DNA from: JBCBJZ01 sp038522635 | Lineage (GTDB): Bacteria > Pseudomonadota > Alphaproteobacteria > Rhizobiales > Hyphomicrobiaceae | Direction: 5' to 3' | Assembly (NCBI GenBank): GCA_038522635.1 | Contig: JBCBJZ010000031.1 | Location: 1-26,443, forward strand | Length of the DNA: 26,443 nt | The notes under the pieces: generated by a model | The model's input: the letters and a program-made list of their open reading frames with translations, nothing else | Databases searched by the model: none | Told to the model about the DNA's origin: nothing | Shown here: in pieces, positions 6,851 to 14,387 of the stretch | Layout of the letters: every line of letters begins with the position of its first letter | How positions within the stretch are numbered: position 1 is the stretch's first letter | Translations under genes and position numbers: made by a program

Positions 6851-7465
6851 TCAAACGGCGAGCGGCGTTGGCGGCTGGTTCAGGCTGCGCACCGGCAATC
6901 CGGCCAGCCGCAGGAAGTTCGCAAGCAGCGCGTGGCCGTGCTCGGAGGCGATACTCTCGGGGTGAAACTGCACGCCATGCACGCAATGGCTCTCATGCGC
7001 GAGGCCCATGATGATGCCGTCATCCGTCTGCGCCGTGATGGTGAGGCAGGAGGGCAGGCTGTCGCGTTCGACGGTCAGCGAGTGGTAGCGGGTCGCCTCG
7101 AACGGGCTCGTCAAACCCTCAAAAACGCTCACGCCCTTGTGGCGCACGGGCGAAAGTTTGCCGTGCATCAAGGTTGGCGCACGCACCACGGTGCCGCCGA
7201 AGGCTTGGCCGATTGCCTGGTGCCCGAGACAGACGCCAAGGATCGGTATCCGCCCTGCGAAGGTTGAGACCAGATCGAGGCAGATGCCGGCATCGTCAGG
7301 CGTACATGGACCAGGCGAAAGCACGATCGCGCTGGGCTTCATCGCCTCAACATCGCCAACCGCGATCCGATCGTTGCGCACCACGGTACACGTCGCACCC
7401 AGGTCGCCGAAAAAATGCACCAGGTTATAGGTGAAGCTGTCGTAGTTATCGATCAGAAGGAGCAT
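6851..7465 (-). CDS. trpG: Anthranilate synthase glutamine amidotransferase subunit
   Basis: TrpG (class I glutamine amidotransferase, PabA/TrpG family) delivers ammonia from glutamine to TrpE, or to PabB in folate synthesis. The 204-residue product has the N-terminal LLLIDNYDSFTYNLV, the oxyanion segment VLSPGPCTPDDAG, the nucleophile Cys79 in GVCLGHQAIG, and the partner residues His168 and Glu170 in VQFHPES. The N-terminal motif fixes the start at 7465. It lies 47 bp upstream of trpD on the same strand, so the pair is probably one operon. trpE is not in the window. A shared role with PabB cannot be excluded by sequence alone. Confidence 0.95.
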   Translation of the reverse strand: MLLLIDNYDSFTYNLVHFFGDLGATCTVVRNDRIAVGDVEAMKPSAIVLSPGPCTPDDAGICLDLVSTFAGRIPILGVCLGHQAIGQAFGGTVVRAPTLMHGKLSPVRHKGVSVFEGLTSPFEATRYHSLTVERDSLPSCLTITAQTDDGIIMGLAHESHCVHGVQFHPESIASEHGHALLANFLRLAGLPVRSLNQPPTPLAV

Positions 7466-7726
7466 GGGCCGGGTGTAAGTGGCGTGCTATCGCAGGTCAA
7501 TGCGCCAGCCATGCGAGGGCCGCTTCTGGGCCGCTTCCATGCTGCTTCTGGGCCGCCTGGTTACGGCATCAAGCAGCGCGTGAAGCACCGTGCAAACAAC
7601 GCTTCGATTGTGAAGTGCGGTGCATTGCATGGGGCGCGCGCGTGTGGTCGTTTGCTGGCGCGAAACGGCGTTGAGGGTAAGGCGCAGGGGAGACCCGCTT
7701 CTGCGCAAGAGCGACGAGGCCAAGTC

Positions 7727-8764
7727 ATGGTGCGATCGAAGGGCGACGCGCAGGTTCCTCGCAGGGATGTTGTGTTGGGCGCGGCCCAGGTCGCCGCAGC
7801 GTTCGCGTTGTCAGGCCCGCTGACGTTGGTCAACGCGTCGGCGCAGACCACACCGCAGCCCAAGCCGTCGATCCAGGCGCAAACGCAAGCCCCCGCATCA
7901 CCCAACGCGCTCGCGGCAGGCTACCACGCCTATAAGGTTGGCGATGCGCAGTGCTACGCGCTTTACGACGGCGTTTGGAACGTCGAACACGCGCCAGGCT
8001 TCGTGCGCAACGCGAACACCGCCGCCATCAAGGCGGCCCTCGCCGCCGCCGGTGCGGCCACCGACCGGGTGCAGATCCCCTACACCGTCACGCTCATCAA
8101 GCACGGCGGCAAGACCGTTCTCATCGACAGCGGGTCAGGCGCGCAACTGGGTCCAACGTCCGGTCGTCTTGCGCGCGCCATGCGCGCCGCCGGTTTGCCC
8201 GTTTCGCAAATTGACATCGTTGCCATCTCGCATTTCCACGCTGACCACATCTTCGGCCTGATGGCGGCAAAGTCGAACCGCCAGATCTTCGCGCAAGCCG
8301 CGATCATGGTGCCCGAAGCGGAGCTTCAGTTCTGGACCGACCCCTCTGCGCGCCGCGCCATCCCGTTGAACCAGCGCCCGCTGGCGGACCGCATCACAGC
8401 GACCTTTCCCAAATGGCGCAACCTGAAGACCTTCCGCCCGGGCGATGAGGTCGCGCCAGGCCTGCGGGCGATTGCGGCACCCGGGCACACGCCGGGCCAC
8501 ACCGTCTTCCACTTGGCCTCGGCGGGGGCTCAACTTTTCGTCACGGGTGATCTTGCCAACATCCCCGCGTTGTTCGTTCGTCACCCCCACTGGCATGCCT
8601 CTTTCGACATGGACGGCCCGCTCGCCGAAAGCCACCGCCGCCGCCTGTTCGAACGCGCGATTGCCGAAAAGGCGCTCGTTGCCGGCTACCACTTCGGCCT
8701 GCCGAACGTCGGCGCCTTGCGCCAGGACGGCCGCGGCTACGCGTTCGTGCCGTTAGGGGGTTGA
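7727..8764 (+). CDS. Tat-exported MBL-fold metallo-hydrolase
   Basis: A metallo-beta-lactamase-fold hydrolase of 345 residues; the substrate is unknown. The N-terminus PRRDVVLGAAQVAAAFALSG looks like a twin-arginine signal peptide, followed by a Gln/Pro/Ala-rich linker to about residue 60. Metal ligands are clear: His169, His171, Asp173 and His174 in SHFHADH, His254 in APGHTPGH, Asp275 in VTGD, and His322 in AGYHFG. The pattern resembles lactonase-like or general MBL hydrolases rather than true beta-lactamases. The ATG at 7727 has a GAGG about 8 bases upstream. The frame is open back to 7415 but would run into trpG, so I reject the longer form. It is divergent from trpG. Confidence 0.9.
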   Translation: MVRSKGDAQVPRRDVVLGAAQVAAAFALSGPLTLVNASAQTTPQPKPSIQAQTQAPASPNALAAGYHAYKVGDAQCYALYDGVWNVEHAPGFVRNANTAAIKAALAAAGAATDRVQIPYTVTLIKHGGKTVLIDSGSGAQLGPTSGRLARAMRAAGLPVSQIDIVAISHFHADHIFGLMAAKSNRQIFAQAAIMVPEAELQFWTDPSARRAIPLNQRPLADRITATFPKWRNLKTFRPGDEVAPGLRAIAAPGHTPGHTVFHLASAGAQLFVTGDLANIPALFVRHPHWHASFDMDGPLAESHRRRLFERAIAEKALVAGYHFGLPNVGALRQDGRGYAFVPLGG

Positions 8765-8941
8765 GCGGTGGTGACCTTCAGCGCAGCAAAGCGCAGTCAC
8801 GGCGGCAAACGACATGTCGGCCGGGCGAACGCCGGTCTGCCGCCTAGGGGGCCGCTGCCTAGGGGGGCACGGCCCAGGCGCCCGCTGCCGAGGCCCCCCC
8901 TTGCCGCGGTGATCGCGCCGCCGCTGCTGCGTGCCTACGCG

Positions 8942-9586
8942 ATGCGACCGGTCCACAAGGTTTTCATGATGGTCAAGGAGCCGCGCATGGGCGCGGTCAA
9001 GACACGGCTTGGCCGGCAGATCGGCGCCGTCGCTGCGACTTGGTTCTATCGCCATGCAACCTTGTCCACCTTGCGACGGCTGCGACGTGATCCTCGCTTT
9101 GAGGTGGGGCTTGCGATGACCCCGGATGCGCGGATCGCTACGCGTGCCTGGCCTGCGGGGATGGAGCGGGTCAACCAGGGTGAAGGGGACCTCGGTGCGC
9201 GCATGGCGCGTGTGCTGCGGCACCCTTCGGCTGCACCTTGTGGCGGGCGCGCGCTGCGGCGGGCTCCCGTGGGGCTGCGGGTGGTGATCGGTTCGGACAT
9301 CCCGGCGATCACGCCCCGTGCCGTGGTGGATGCGCTCACGCAGCTTGGCGCTCACCGTGCGGTCTTCGGCCCGGCCGACGATGGCGGCTTTTGGCTTGTT
9401 GGCCTTGCCGTTTTAGGCGCGCCCGAACGACCGTTCGATGAGGTGCCCTGGTCGGCGCCCGACACGCTCGCTGCATGCATCGCGCGGTTTCAGCCTGGCA
9501 CCGTGGCGCTAGCTGCCACCATCAACGACGTCGATGAGCCAGATGAATATCACCGGCATCGCAACCTGATGGTGACGCGCATGTGA
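8942..9586 (+). CDS. DUF2064 / TIGR04282-type glycosyltransferase-like protein
   Basis: The 214-residue product resembles the DUF2064 family, which has a nucleotide-diphospho-sugar transferase-like fold. Supporting motifs are VFMMVKEPRMGAVKTRLGRQIG at the N-terminus, GDLGARMARVL, VVIGSDIPAITPRAVVDAL, and FGPADDGGFWLVGL, where the acidic DDGG is expected to bind metal and nucleotide. The reaction is not known. I chose the ATG at 8942 because the family motif starts right after it. The frame is open back to 8768, but that stretch encodes an arginine/proline-rich run from a GC-rich repeat-like block (8838-8900). No strong ribosome binding site is seen, so the start is uncertain. Confidence 0.82.
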   Translation: MRPVHKVFMMVKEPRMGAVKTRLGRQIGAVAATWFYRHATLSTLRRLRRDPRFEVGLAMTPDARIATRAWPAGMERVNQGEGDLGARMARVLRHPSAAPCGGRALRRAPVGLRVVIGSDIPAITPRAVVDALTQLGAHRAVFGPADDGGFWLVGLAVLGAPERPFDEVPWSAPDTLAACIARFQPGTVALAATINDVDEPDEYHRHRNLMVTRM

Positions 9587-9693
9587 TCGCTGCGTGAGGT
9601 GACGTTGACGTAGTCTCCCGTGAGGTCATGATCTCGCCCCGTGTGGACCCTGCGTGGGCCCCGCGCGGGCAAGCGGCCCGAAGTGAGGATGCG

Positions 9694-10215
9694 ATGAACA
9701 CGCTGCCAGCGCCCTTCGAAGCGATCTTCGCGCGGTCCACGACGCCCGACGCCAAGCTGAAAGCGCTCATGCCAGCGATTGTGCGTACGATGGCCACCGA
9801 CCGTTGCTTCATCTACATGCGCGATCCCGTGAAGCGGCGCACCGCTTACACCCACGGGCATACGGCGCTGCAGGGATGGCGGCACTTCGGCGGTGGGTCT
9901 TGGGGGCGCGAACCCAACCCGGCGACGCTGAACGAACCGATGCTCAAGAAGGCGTTCACCGATCCGACGGCGCTCTTCATATCTGACATCGAAACCGCGC
10001 CGGCCCACGTGCTCAACAAGCGTCTGGAGCGCGCCTATTTTGGCCACCGTGCCCTCGTGCACGCGCCGCTCTATCACCGCGGACGCTTCTACGGCATTTT
10101 GGAAACCGCAGTGCGACGCAAGCCACGGGTTTGGAGCGCCCAGGACAAGCAGTTGATCATCGCGCTGCAGCCGCGAGTTGCTGCCCTTGCCGCCCGCTAT
10201 CTCGGCCACGCGTAG
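9694..10215 (+). CDS. GAF-like domain protein
   Basis: A soluble 173-residue protein. The order LMPAIVRTMATDRCFIYMRDPVKRRTAYTHGH, then ALFISDIETAPAHVLNKRLERAYFGHRALVHAPLYHRGRFYGILETAV, and a final helix VWSAQDKQLIIALQPRVAALAARYLG is typical of a stand-alone GAF domain with flanking helices. A small ligand or sensory role is possible, but no output domain is present. The ATG at 9694 has GTGAGGA a few bases upstream; an upstream ATG at 9628 lacks one. It follows the DUF2064 gene by about 107 bp on the same strand. The specific function is not recognisable. Confidence 0.75.
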   Translation: MNTLPAPFEAIFARSTTPDAKLKALMPAIVRTMATDRCFIYMRDPVKRRTAYTHGHTALQGWRHFGGGSWGREPNPATLNEPMLKKAFTDPTALFISDIETAPAHVLNKRLERAYFGHRALVHAPLYHRGRFYGILETAVRRKPRVWSAQDKQLIIALQPRVAALAARYLGHA

Positions 10216-10485
10216 CGTCCGGTTCGCTCGCAGCTCACGAACCGCAAAGGGCTTTTGCGCGTTTGTCGTGAGCCTTCCACCCTGAAGTTAAGCGCAGGGC
10301 TGAAAGCGGCGGGAACCTCAAGCGCGCGCGGCGCTTTTGCCTAACGAGGCGGTAACTTGCCCCGCTCACCTAAATTCACCACGTTAACGTGTCAGCGATG
10401 ACAGCGCGGTGGTGAGCGGCCAGCGTGCCCGCGCTTCGGTCTGAACGACCGCCGGTTTCTTTCGATCCGCGTTGGAGCAACCAAC

Positions 10486-11862
10486 ATGTCAAGCGCCCTG
10501 CGCGGCGGTCTTTCGCGCCTCGACGTCACCACCCGGTTCACGCTTGCCGTTTTAGCCCTGGCGAGCGGTGTGTACACGTATCTGGGCGTGCGTGGGCTGC
10601 TCGACGGCACGGCGAGCATCGTGTTTTTCGGCGCGCTGATTTACGCCTCCGCGGTCTCCGTCGGCATCTATTGCTTTTGGTCGTACCTGATGCGGTTTCT
10701 GCCGCACGTCGAGGACCACTTCGCGCGCGTCTGGCTCTACGTCTCGATGGCCGTCGGCTCGCTGATGATCATCGCGATGTCGTCGTGGCTGAACGCGGCG
10801 GCGCTCGCGGGCAGTGCGGCGCTGGAGCAGCACCTGAGCGAGACCACCGAACGCTACCAGCGCAACCTTGATCAGGCGCACTCGAACGCGCTCGCCGCGC
10901 AGAGCCTGCTGCCCGATATCAAGCTGGCGCAGCGCCGGTTCGCCGATCTGAGCAAGCGCGAACAGAGTTCCGGTGCGCTGACGGGGACGCGTGGCGCCGG
11001 CACCGTCGTGGCGCTGCTCACACAAATGTCGACGCAACTCGACCGGCTATCGGTGCAAATCCAGGAGAGCGAGGCGCAGGTGACCTCGCTGTTCCGTGAG
11101 GGGCGGCGTCATCTGGAGCGCATGCGAGAGCTCGTTTCCGCCAGCGGGCCGATCGCGCAACGCTCAGACAAATACGCAGCCGAAGCCGTTGCCCTGCTCG
11201 GCGTGATCGGGAAGCTTGAGCAAACGTCGATCGCGCCTGCCGTCAAGCGCGCCGCCGATGATCTCGGCCGCAACTTCATCCCGCCGGTCGCCGATGGCGG
11301 CACAGCCCAGCTTGTTGAGCGGCAAAATGAGGTCGTGGGCAATGTGGAGCGCTCCGTGCGTCTGCAGAGCCGGCAGCTTTCGCGTGCGGCCGACGAGATC
11401 TTGAAGCGCGAAGCGGTGGTGCCGGCACGCTTTGAGCCGCTGTCCACCGCCGAAGCTGTGCTGCGCTATGCCGGTGATTTTATCCCCAGCTGGGCCGGTG
11501 CGATTTCGATCGACCTGCTGCCGGGCGTGCTGATTTTCATGCTGTGCGTGGTGCACATGGTGATCCGGCGCCAGGAGGGCGTGGAGGCTGAAGACCACGA
11601 CATGAGTGCGGCGGACCTGATGAAGGCGCTGCGGCTTTACGAGCGCTTGCGCGATCACGCGGCGACGCACGCCACCCAGACGGCAGCCGCTGCCACGGGT
11701 GCTGACGGGCATCGCCCGGTTGAGACCACAGGCCGATCGCAGGTGCCAGCCGTTTCACCCGCACCTGAACCGCCAGCCGAGCCGCCCGATTACACGGTCG
11801 ACGAGCGGGTCCACCCTCTAACACCGGTCTCACAGCAGGGCGGAGGCGGCGGGCAGCGCTAA
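10486..11862 (+). CDS. Membrane protein with long extracytoplasmic coiled coil
   Basis: I do not recognise this 458-residue protein. Three hydrophobic segments lie at about 17-35, 43-68 and 82-102. A long charged, heptad-like region at about 110-330 (for example LDRLSVQIQESEAQVTSLFREGRRHLERMREL) is probably coiled coil. A fourth membrane segment at about 340-360 (IDLLPGVLIFMLCVVHMVI) follows. The C-terminal 98 residues are hydrophilic and Ala/Pro-rich, ending in a Gly run. Layout suggests a helical bundle with a large loop between membrane segments 3 and 4. GGAG lies about 9 bases before the ATG. It is followed 89 bp later by a membrane-anchored ClpP-fold protein; a joint role is only inference. 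Confidence 0.7.
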   Translation: MSSALRGGLSRLDVTTRFTLAVLALASGVYTYLGVRGLLDGTASIVFFGALIYASAVSVGIYCFWSYLMRFLPHVEDHFARVWLYVSMAVGSLMIIAMSSWLNAAALAGSAALEQHLSETTERYQRNLDQAHSNALAAQSLLPDIKLAQRRFADLSKREQSSGALTGTRGAGTVVALLTQMSTQLDRLSVQIQESEAQVTSLFREGRRHLERMRELVSASGPIAQRSDKYAAEAVALLGVIGKLEQTSIAPAVKRAADDLGRNFIPPVADGGTAQLVERQNEVVGNVERSVRLQSRQLSRAADEILKREAVVPARFEPLSTAEAVLRYAGDFIPSWAGAISIDLLPGVLIFMLCVVHMVIRRQEGVEAEDHDMSAADLMKALRLYERLRDHAATHATQTAAAATGADGHRPVETTGRSQVPAVSPAPEPPAEPPDYTVDERVHPLTPVSQQGGGGGQR

Positions 11863-11951
11863 AGGCGACGCGCATCTTAGGTGGACCGCAGAACCGCAGA
11901 GCTAAAGGCCGGTCACGTCGCCATCAAAAACTCTGAAGGACAAGCTAAGCG

Positions 11952-12794
11952 ATGTTGAACGATGACGCGCCGCGCGGCTGGCTGGGTCGCGTTCTGGCCC
12001 GGGTGCCCGAGGGCTCGGTGCTGCGCGTGCTCTTTTTCGGGTTGCTTGCGTCAAGCGGTTACGTGTTTGCCACCGACTACGTCGCGTTGCGCGCGCTCGA
12101 TGAAAAAGTGCCGGAAGAGCCTGGCTTGCAGCGGAGCGCGCCGGTCACCATGCAGCCCCCCTCGCAGCGCGATCAGATCAGACCCTACCTGCCGCGCTCA
12201 CGTCCCATGCGCCCTCGCGGCGGCAAGGTGCGCTTGCCCGGCTACACGCGCACACCCGACAACAAGCGCCTCAGGGGGCCGATGACGTTCAGGCTCGGCT
12301 CCAACGGGAAGGCGTCTGCTGTGGGGCGCATTAACCAGGGCGCCTACCGCGCCTTCGTGCGCTTCTTGGAAGAGGCGGATGGCCCGGTGCGTTCCATCGC
12401 CTTTCACTCGCCGGGCGGGTCTGTCTCGGATGCCCTGCGAATCGGTCGGCTGATCCGTAAGCGCAAGATGACCACCGTGGTGCCGCAGAACGCTTACTGC
12501 GCGTCATCTTGCCCACTCGCGTTTTCAGGTGGGGTTGAGCGGCGGGCCGGCCGCAAGGTTTGGATCGGCGTGCATCAAGTGTTCACGCTTCCCTCAACGG
12601 TGGGCTCGATCCAGGAAGGGCTGGCGCAGGGCCAACGCATCAGCGCAGCCTGCCAGCGCCACCTGTCCAAGATGGGCGTCGACGCCCAGGTCTGGGTGCA
12701 CGCGATGGGCACGCCGAAGGACCAGCTCTACGTGTTCACGCGCAAACAATTGAAGCGCTACAAGCTGGTCACAGCGTTTGCATCGCGCACGTAG
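11952..12794 (+). CDS. Membrane-anchored ClpP/crotonase-fold protein (COG3904-like)
   Basis: The 280-residue protein has one N-terminal membrane anchor or uncleaved signal at about 22-42. A Pro/Arg-rich linker follows, then a domain resembling ClpP-fold periplasmic proteins. Diagnostic blocks are VRSIAFHSPGGSVSDALRIGRLIRKRK (the ClpP-like SPGG oxyanion segment), AYCASSCPLAFSGG, where Ser185/Ser186 is the candidate nucleophile between two cysteines, and WIGVHQVF with candidate His208. The paired cysteines Cys183 and Cys187 could form a disulfide in the periplasm. Substrate and activity are unknown. GAAGGA lies about 10 bases before the ATG at 11952. A deletion derivative of element A lies just downstream. 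Confidence 0.8.
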   Translation: MLNDDAPRGWLGRVLARVPEGSVLRVLFFGLLASSGYVFATDYVALRALDEKVPEEPGLQRSAPVTMQPPSQRDQIRPYLPRSRPMRPRGGKVRLPGYTRTPDNKRLRGPMTFRLGSNGKASAVGRINQGAYRAFVRFLEEADGPVRSIAFHSPGGSVSDALRIGRLIRKRKMTTVVPQNAYCASSCPLAFSGGVERRAGRKVWIGVHQVFTLPSTVGSIQEGLAQGQRISAACQRHLSKMGVDAQVWVHAMGTPKDQLYVFTRKQLKRYKLVTAFASRT

Positions 12795-12837
12795 GCGGGG
12801 GCGTGATGATACGCTGGCCGCTACGATCGTTCAGCCT

Positions 12838-12902
12838 GGAGCATCTCAGCGATGAATTGGGATCACCACAGGTGAGCCCGAAATCGACGCCCATTGCTCT
12901 AG
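12838..12902. repeat. Element A relic (internally deleted copy)
   Basis: This short stretch keeps the left part of element A, including GGGATCACCACAGGTGAGCC and CCGAAATCGAC. It then jumps directly to the right end CCATTGCTCTAG, closing with CTAG at 12899-12902. The left part matches the 23664 copy more closely than the 4708 copy. About 85 bp of the element, mainly hairpin II, is missing. It lies in the gap between the convergent ClpP-fold gene and the minus-strand DUF465 gene. Confidence 0.7.
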
Positions 12903-12946
12903 CAGCCAGCAGAAGCGTACCCGACGCGGTACCCAGGGGCCTTGAA

Positions 12947-13123
12947 TCAGGCAGAGGGTCGCCCTTCCAGGCGCTTGATCTCGTCTTTCAGCTTCAGTTT
13001 CTCACGCTTAAGCGCGGCGATCCGCAAATCATCGCCGGAGGGGCTGTTCATCTCCTGTTCGATGGAACGGTCCAGCACGCGATGCTTCTGCGCAAGCTCC
13101 GCCAGATGTGCTGAAAGGGCCAT
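12947..13123 (-). CDS. Small YdcH/DUF465 family protein
   Basis: A 58-residue, highly charged, helical protein of the DUF465 (YdcH) type. The pattern is HLAELAQKHRVLDRSIEQEMNSP followed by DDLRIAALKREKLKLKDEIKRLEG, which predicts a helical hairpin. Function is unknown in the family. The ATG at 13123 is chosen because a perfect GGAGG ends 6 bases upstream; a GTG at 13129 overlaps that site and is rejected. It is divergent from a second DUF465 gene at 13374. Confidence 0.85.
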   Translation of the reverse strand: MALSAHLAELAQKHRVLDRSIEQEMNSPSGDDLRIAALKREKLKLKDEIKRLEGRPSA

Positions 13124-13373
13124 GCTCACCTCCTGGTTGCTGTTTCGGTCGGTCTGAAAGTGTGGCAGAGCAACGCAGGCATGTCCAACGGTCGCAGGTC
13201 TAAATCGTGCACAAACCTTTTCGGAATTCGCAGCAATCAGCCACGTCTCGTGAACCGCCGCGCCCGCGCTCTTGCAATCTGGACGGTGTCCAGCGGCGAA
13301 TCATGGCATCCCACCACACGATGCGGACACCGCATCGTGTGAAACGCGCAGGCCTTGGCGGTACGGTCACACC

Positions 13374-13586
13374 ATGAGCGAAACACCGGCCGACGAGGCT
13401 GAAATCCGCGAGCAAATCGCGCACTTGCGCGCTGAACACCGGCGGCTGGATGAAGCGGTGACGGCGATGGAAAGCGATGGCGGGCTCGACCAACTGGCGA
13501 TCAAGCGGGCGAAAAAGGGCAAGCTGCAGCTCAAGGATCGTATCAGCGCCCTTGAAGACAAGCTTCGGCCCGACATCATCGCGTAG
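13374..13586 (+). CDS. Small YdcH/DUF465 family protein (paralog)
   Basis: A 70-residue DUF465-type protein: EIREQIAHLRAEHRRLDEAVTAME, then DQLAIKRAKKGKLQLKDRISALEDKL. It shares the helix-turn-helix spacing and the K.KLxLKDxIxxLE motif of its divergent neighbour at 12947-13123, so the two are paralogs. The ATG at 13374 is the first one near the conserved start and has no strong ribosome binding site. The open frame extends upstream without family similarity. Function is unknown. Confidence 0.82.
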   Translation: MSETPADEAEIREQIAHLRAEHRRLDEAVTAMESDGGLDQLAIKRAKKGKLQLKDRISALEDKLRPDIIA

Positions 13587-13856
13587 GCGCCGGGCTGAAC
13601 CGCCCAGCTGAGCCTTCGAGCTCAACCCCCCAAGCTCTACCGATGTGCTCAACTGCCGCCTCGCCACGCACACGCATCCACGTGAAAGGACGAGCGCGCC
13701 TCCCGATCTGCCTTGCCGATCGGTAAGCGCTCGCCTTATGGTCGCGGTTTTTGCAGTGCGGCGTGCGTCGATGAACCTCGGCCGCGCCCAGAGACGATCC
13801 CCAACTCGAAGCACAAACGCGAACCATGGGATCACGTGACAAACGGGAACAGCTTG

Positions 13857-14387
13857 ATGGCGTCAGCACCTCTCATCGGCATCATCATGGGGAGCACCTC
13901 GGATTGGCCGGTGATGCGGCATGCAGCCGATGTGCTGACCCATTTGGACGTCCCGCATGAGGCGGCGATCGTTTCGGCCCATCGCACGCCGGACCGCCTT
14001 TACGCTTACGCAAAGGGAGCGAAGGCGCGCGGCTTCAAGGTGATCATCGCCGGTGCGGGCGGAGCTGCGCATTTGCCGGGCATGGCCGCGTCGCTCACGC
14101 CGCTCCCCGTGCTGGGTGTGCCGATCGAGAGCCGGGTGCTTAAGGGTTGGGATTCGCTGCTGTCGATCGTGCAGATGCCAGCCGGTGTGGCCGTGGGCAC
14201 CATGGCGATCGGCGAAGCGGGCGCCAGCAATGCAGCCCTTATGGCCGCCCAGATCGTCGCGCTGAACGATGCACAGCTTGCTGCACGGCTCGACGCCTAC
14301 CGTGAGGCCCAAAGCGCGCGCGTGCCTGAGCATCCGCCGCATGAGGCCCCATCTGAACGGGACGCTGAAGGGGACAAAAACGCATGA
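13857..14387 (+). CDS. purE: N5-carboxyaminoimidazole ribonucleotide mutase
   Basis: PurE (class I) moves the carboxyl group of N5-CAIR to C4, giving CAIR in purine synthesis. The 176-residue product has LIGIIMGSTSDWPVM, the catalytic histidine region VSAHRTPDRLYAYA, and IAGAGGAAHLPGMAASLTPLPVLGVPI, followed by SLLSIVQMPAGVAVGTMAIG. The ATG at 13857 places the family motif at the N-terminus; the frame is open upstream but has no similarity. The C-terminus is extended by about 20 acidic/proline residues. The stop overlaps the purK start (ATGA), so the two are cotranslated. Confidence 0.96.
   Translation: MASAPLIGIIMGSTSDWPVMRHAADVLTHLDVPHEAAIVSAHRTPDRLYAYAKGAKARGFKVIIAGAGGAAHLPGMAASLTPLPVLGVPIESRVLKGWDSLLSIVQMPAGVAVGTMAIGEAGASNAALMAAQIVALNDAQLAARLDAYREAQSARVPEHPPHEAPSERDAEGDKNA

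Noticed and set aside
7415..7726. N-terminal extension of the MBL-fold protein
   Set aside because: It would overlap the start of trpG, has no export signal in the right place, and the Tat signal begins just after the ATG at 7727.
10220..10244. Hairpin CGGTTCG / CGAACCG after the GAF-like gene as a terminator
   Set aside because: The stem is only 7 bp with an 11-base loop and no T run, so support is too weak to list as a terminator.
13200..13835. 211-codon minus-strand open frame opposite the second DUF465 gene
   Set aside because: GC-rich antisense frame without family motifs; the plus-strand DUF465 gene explains the region.
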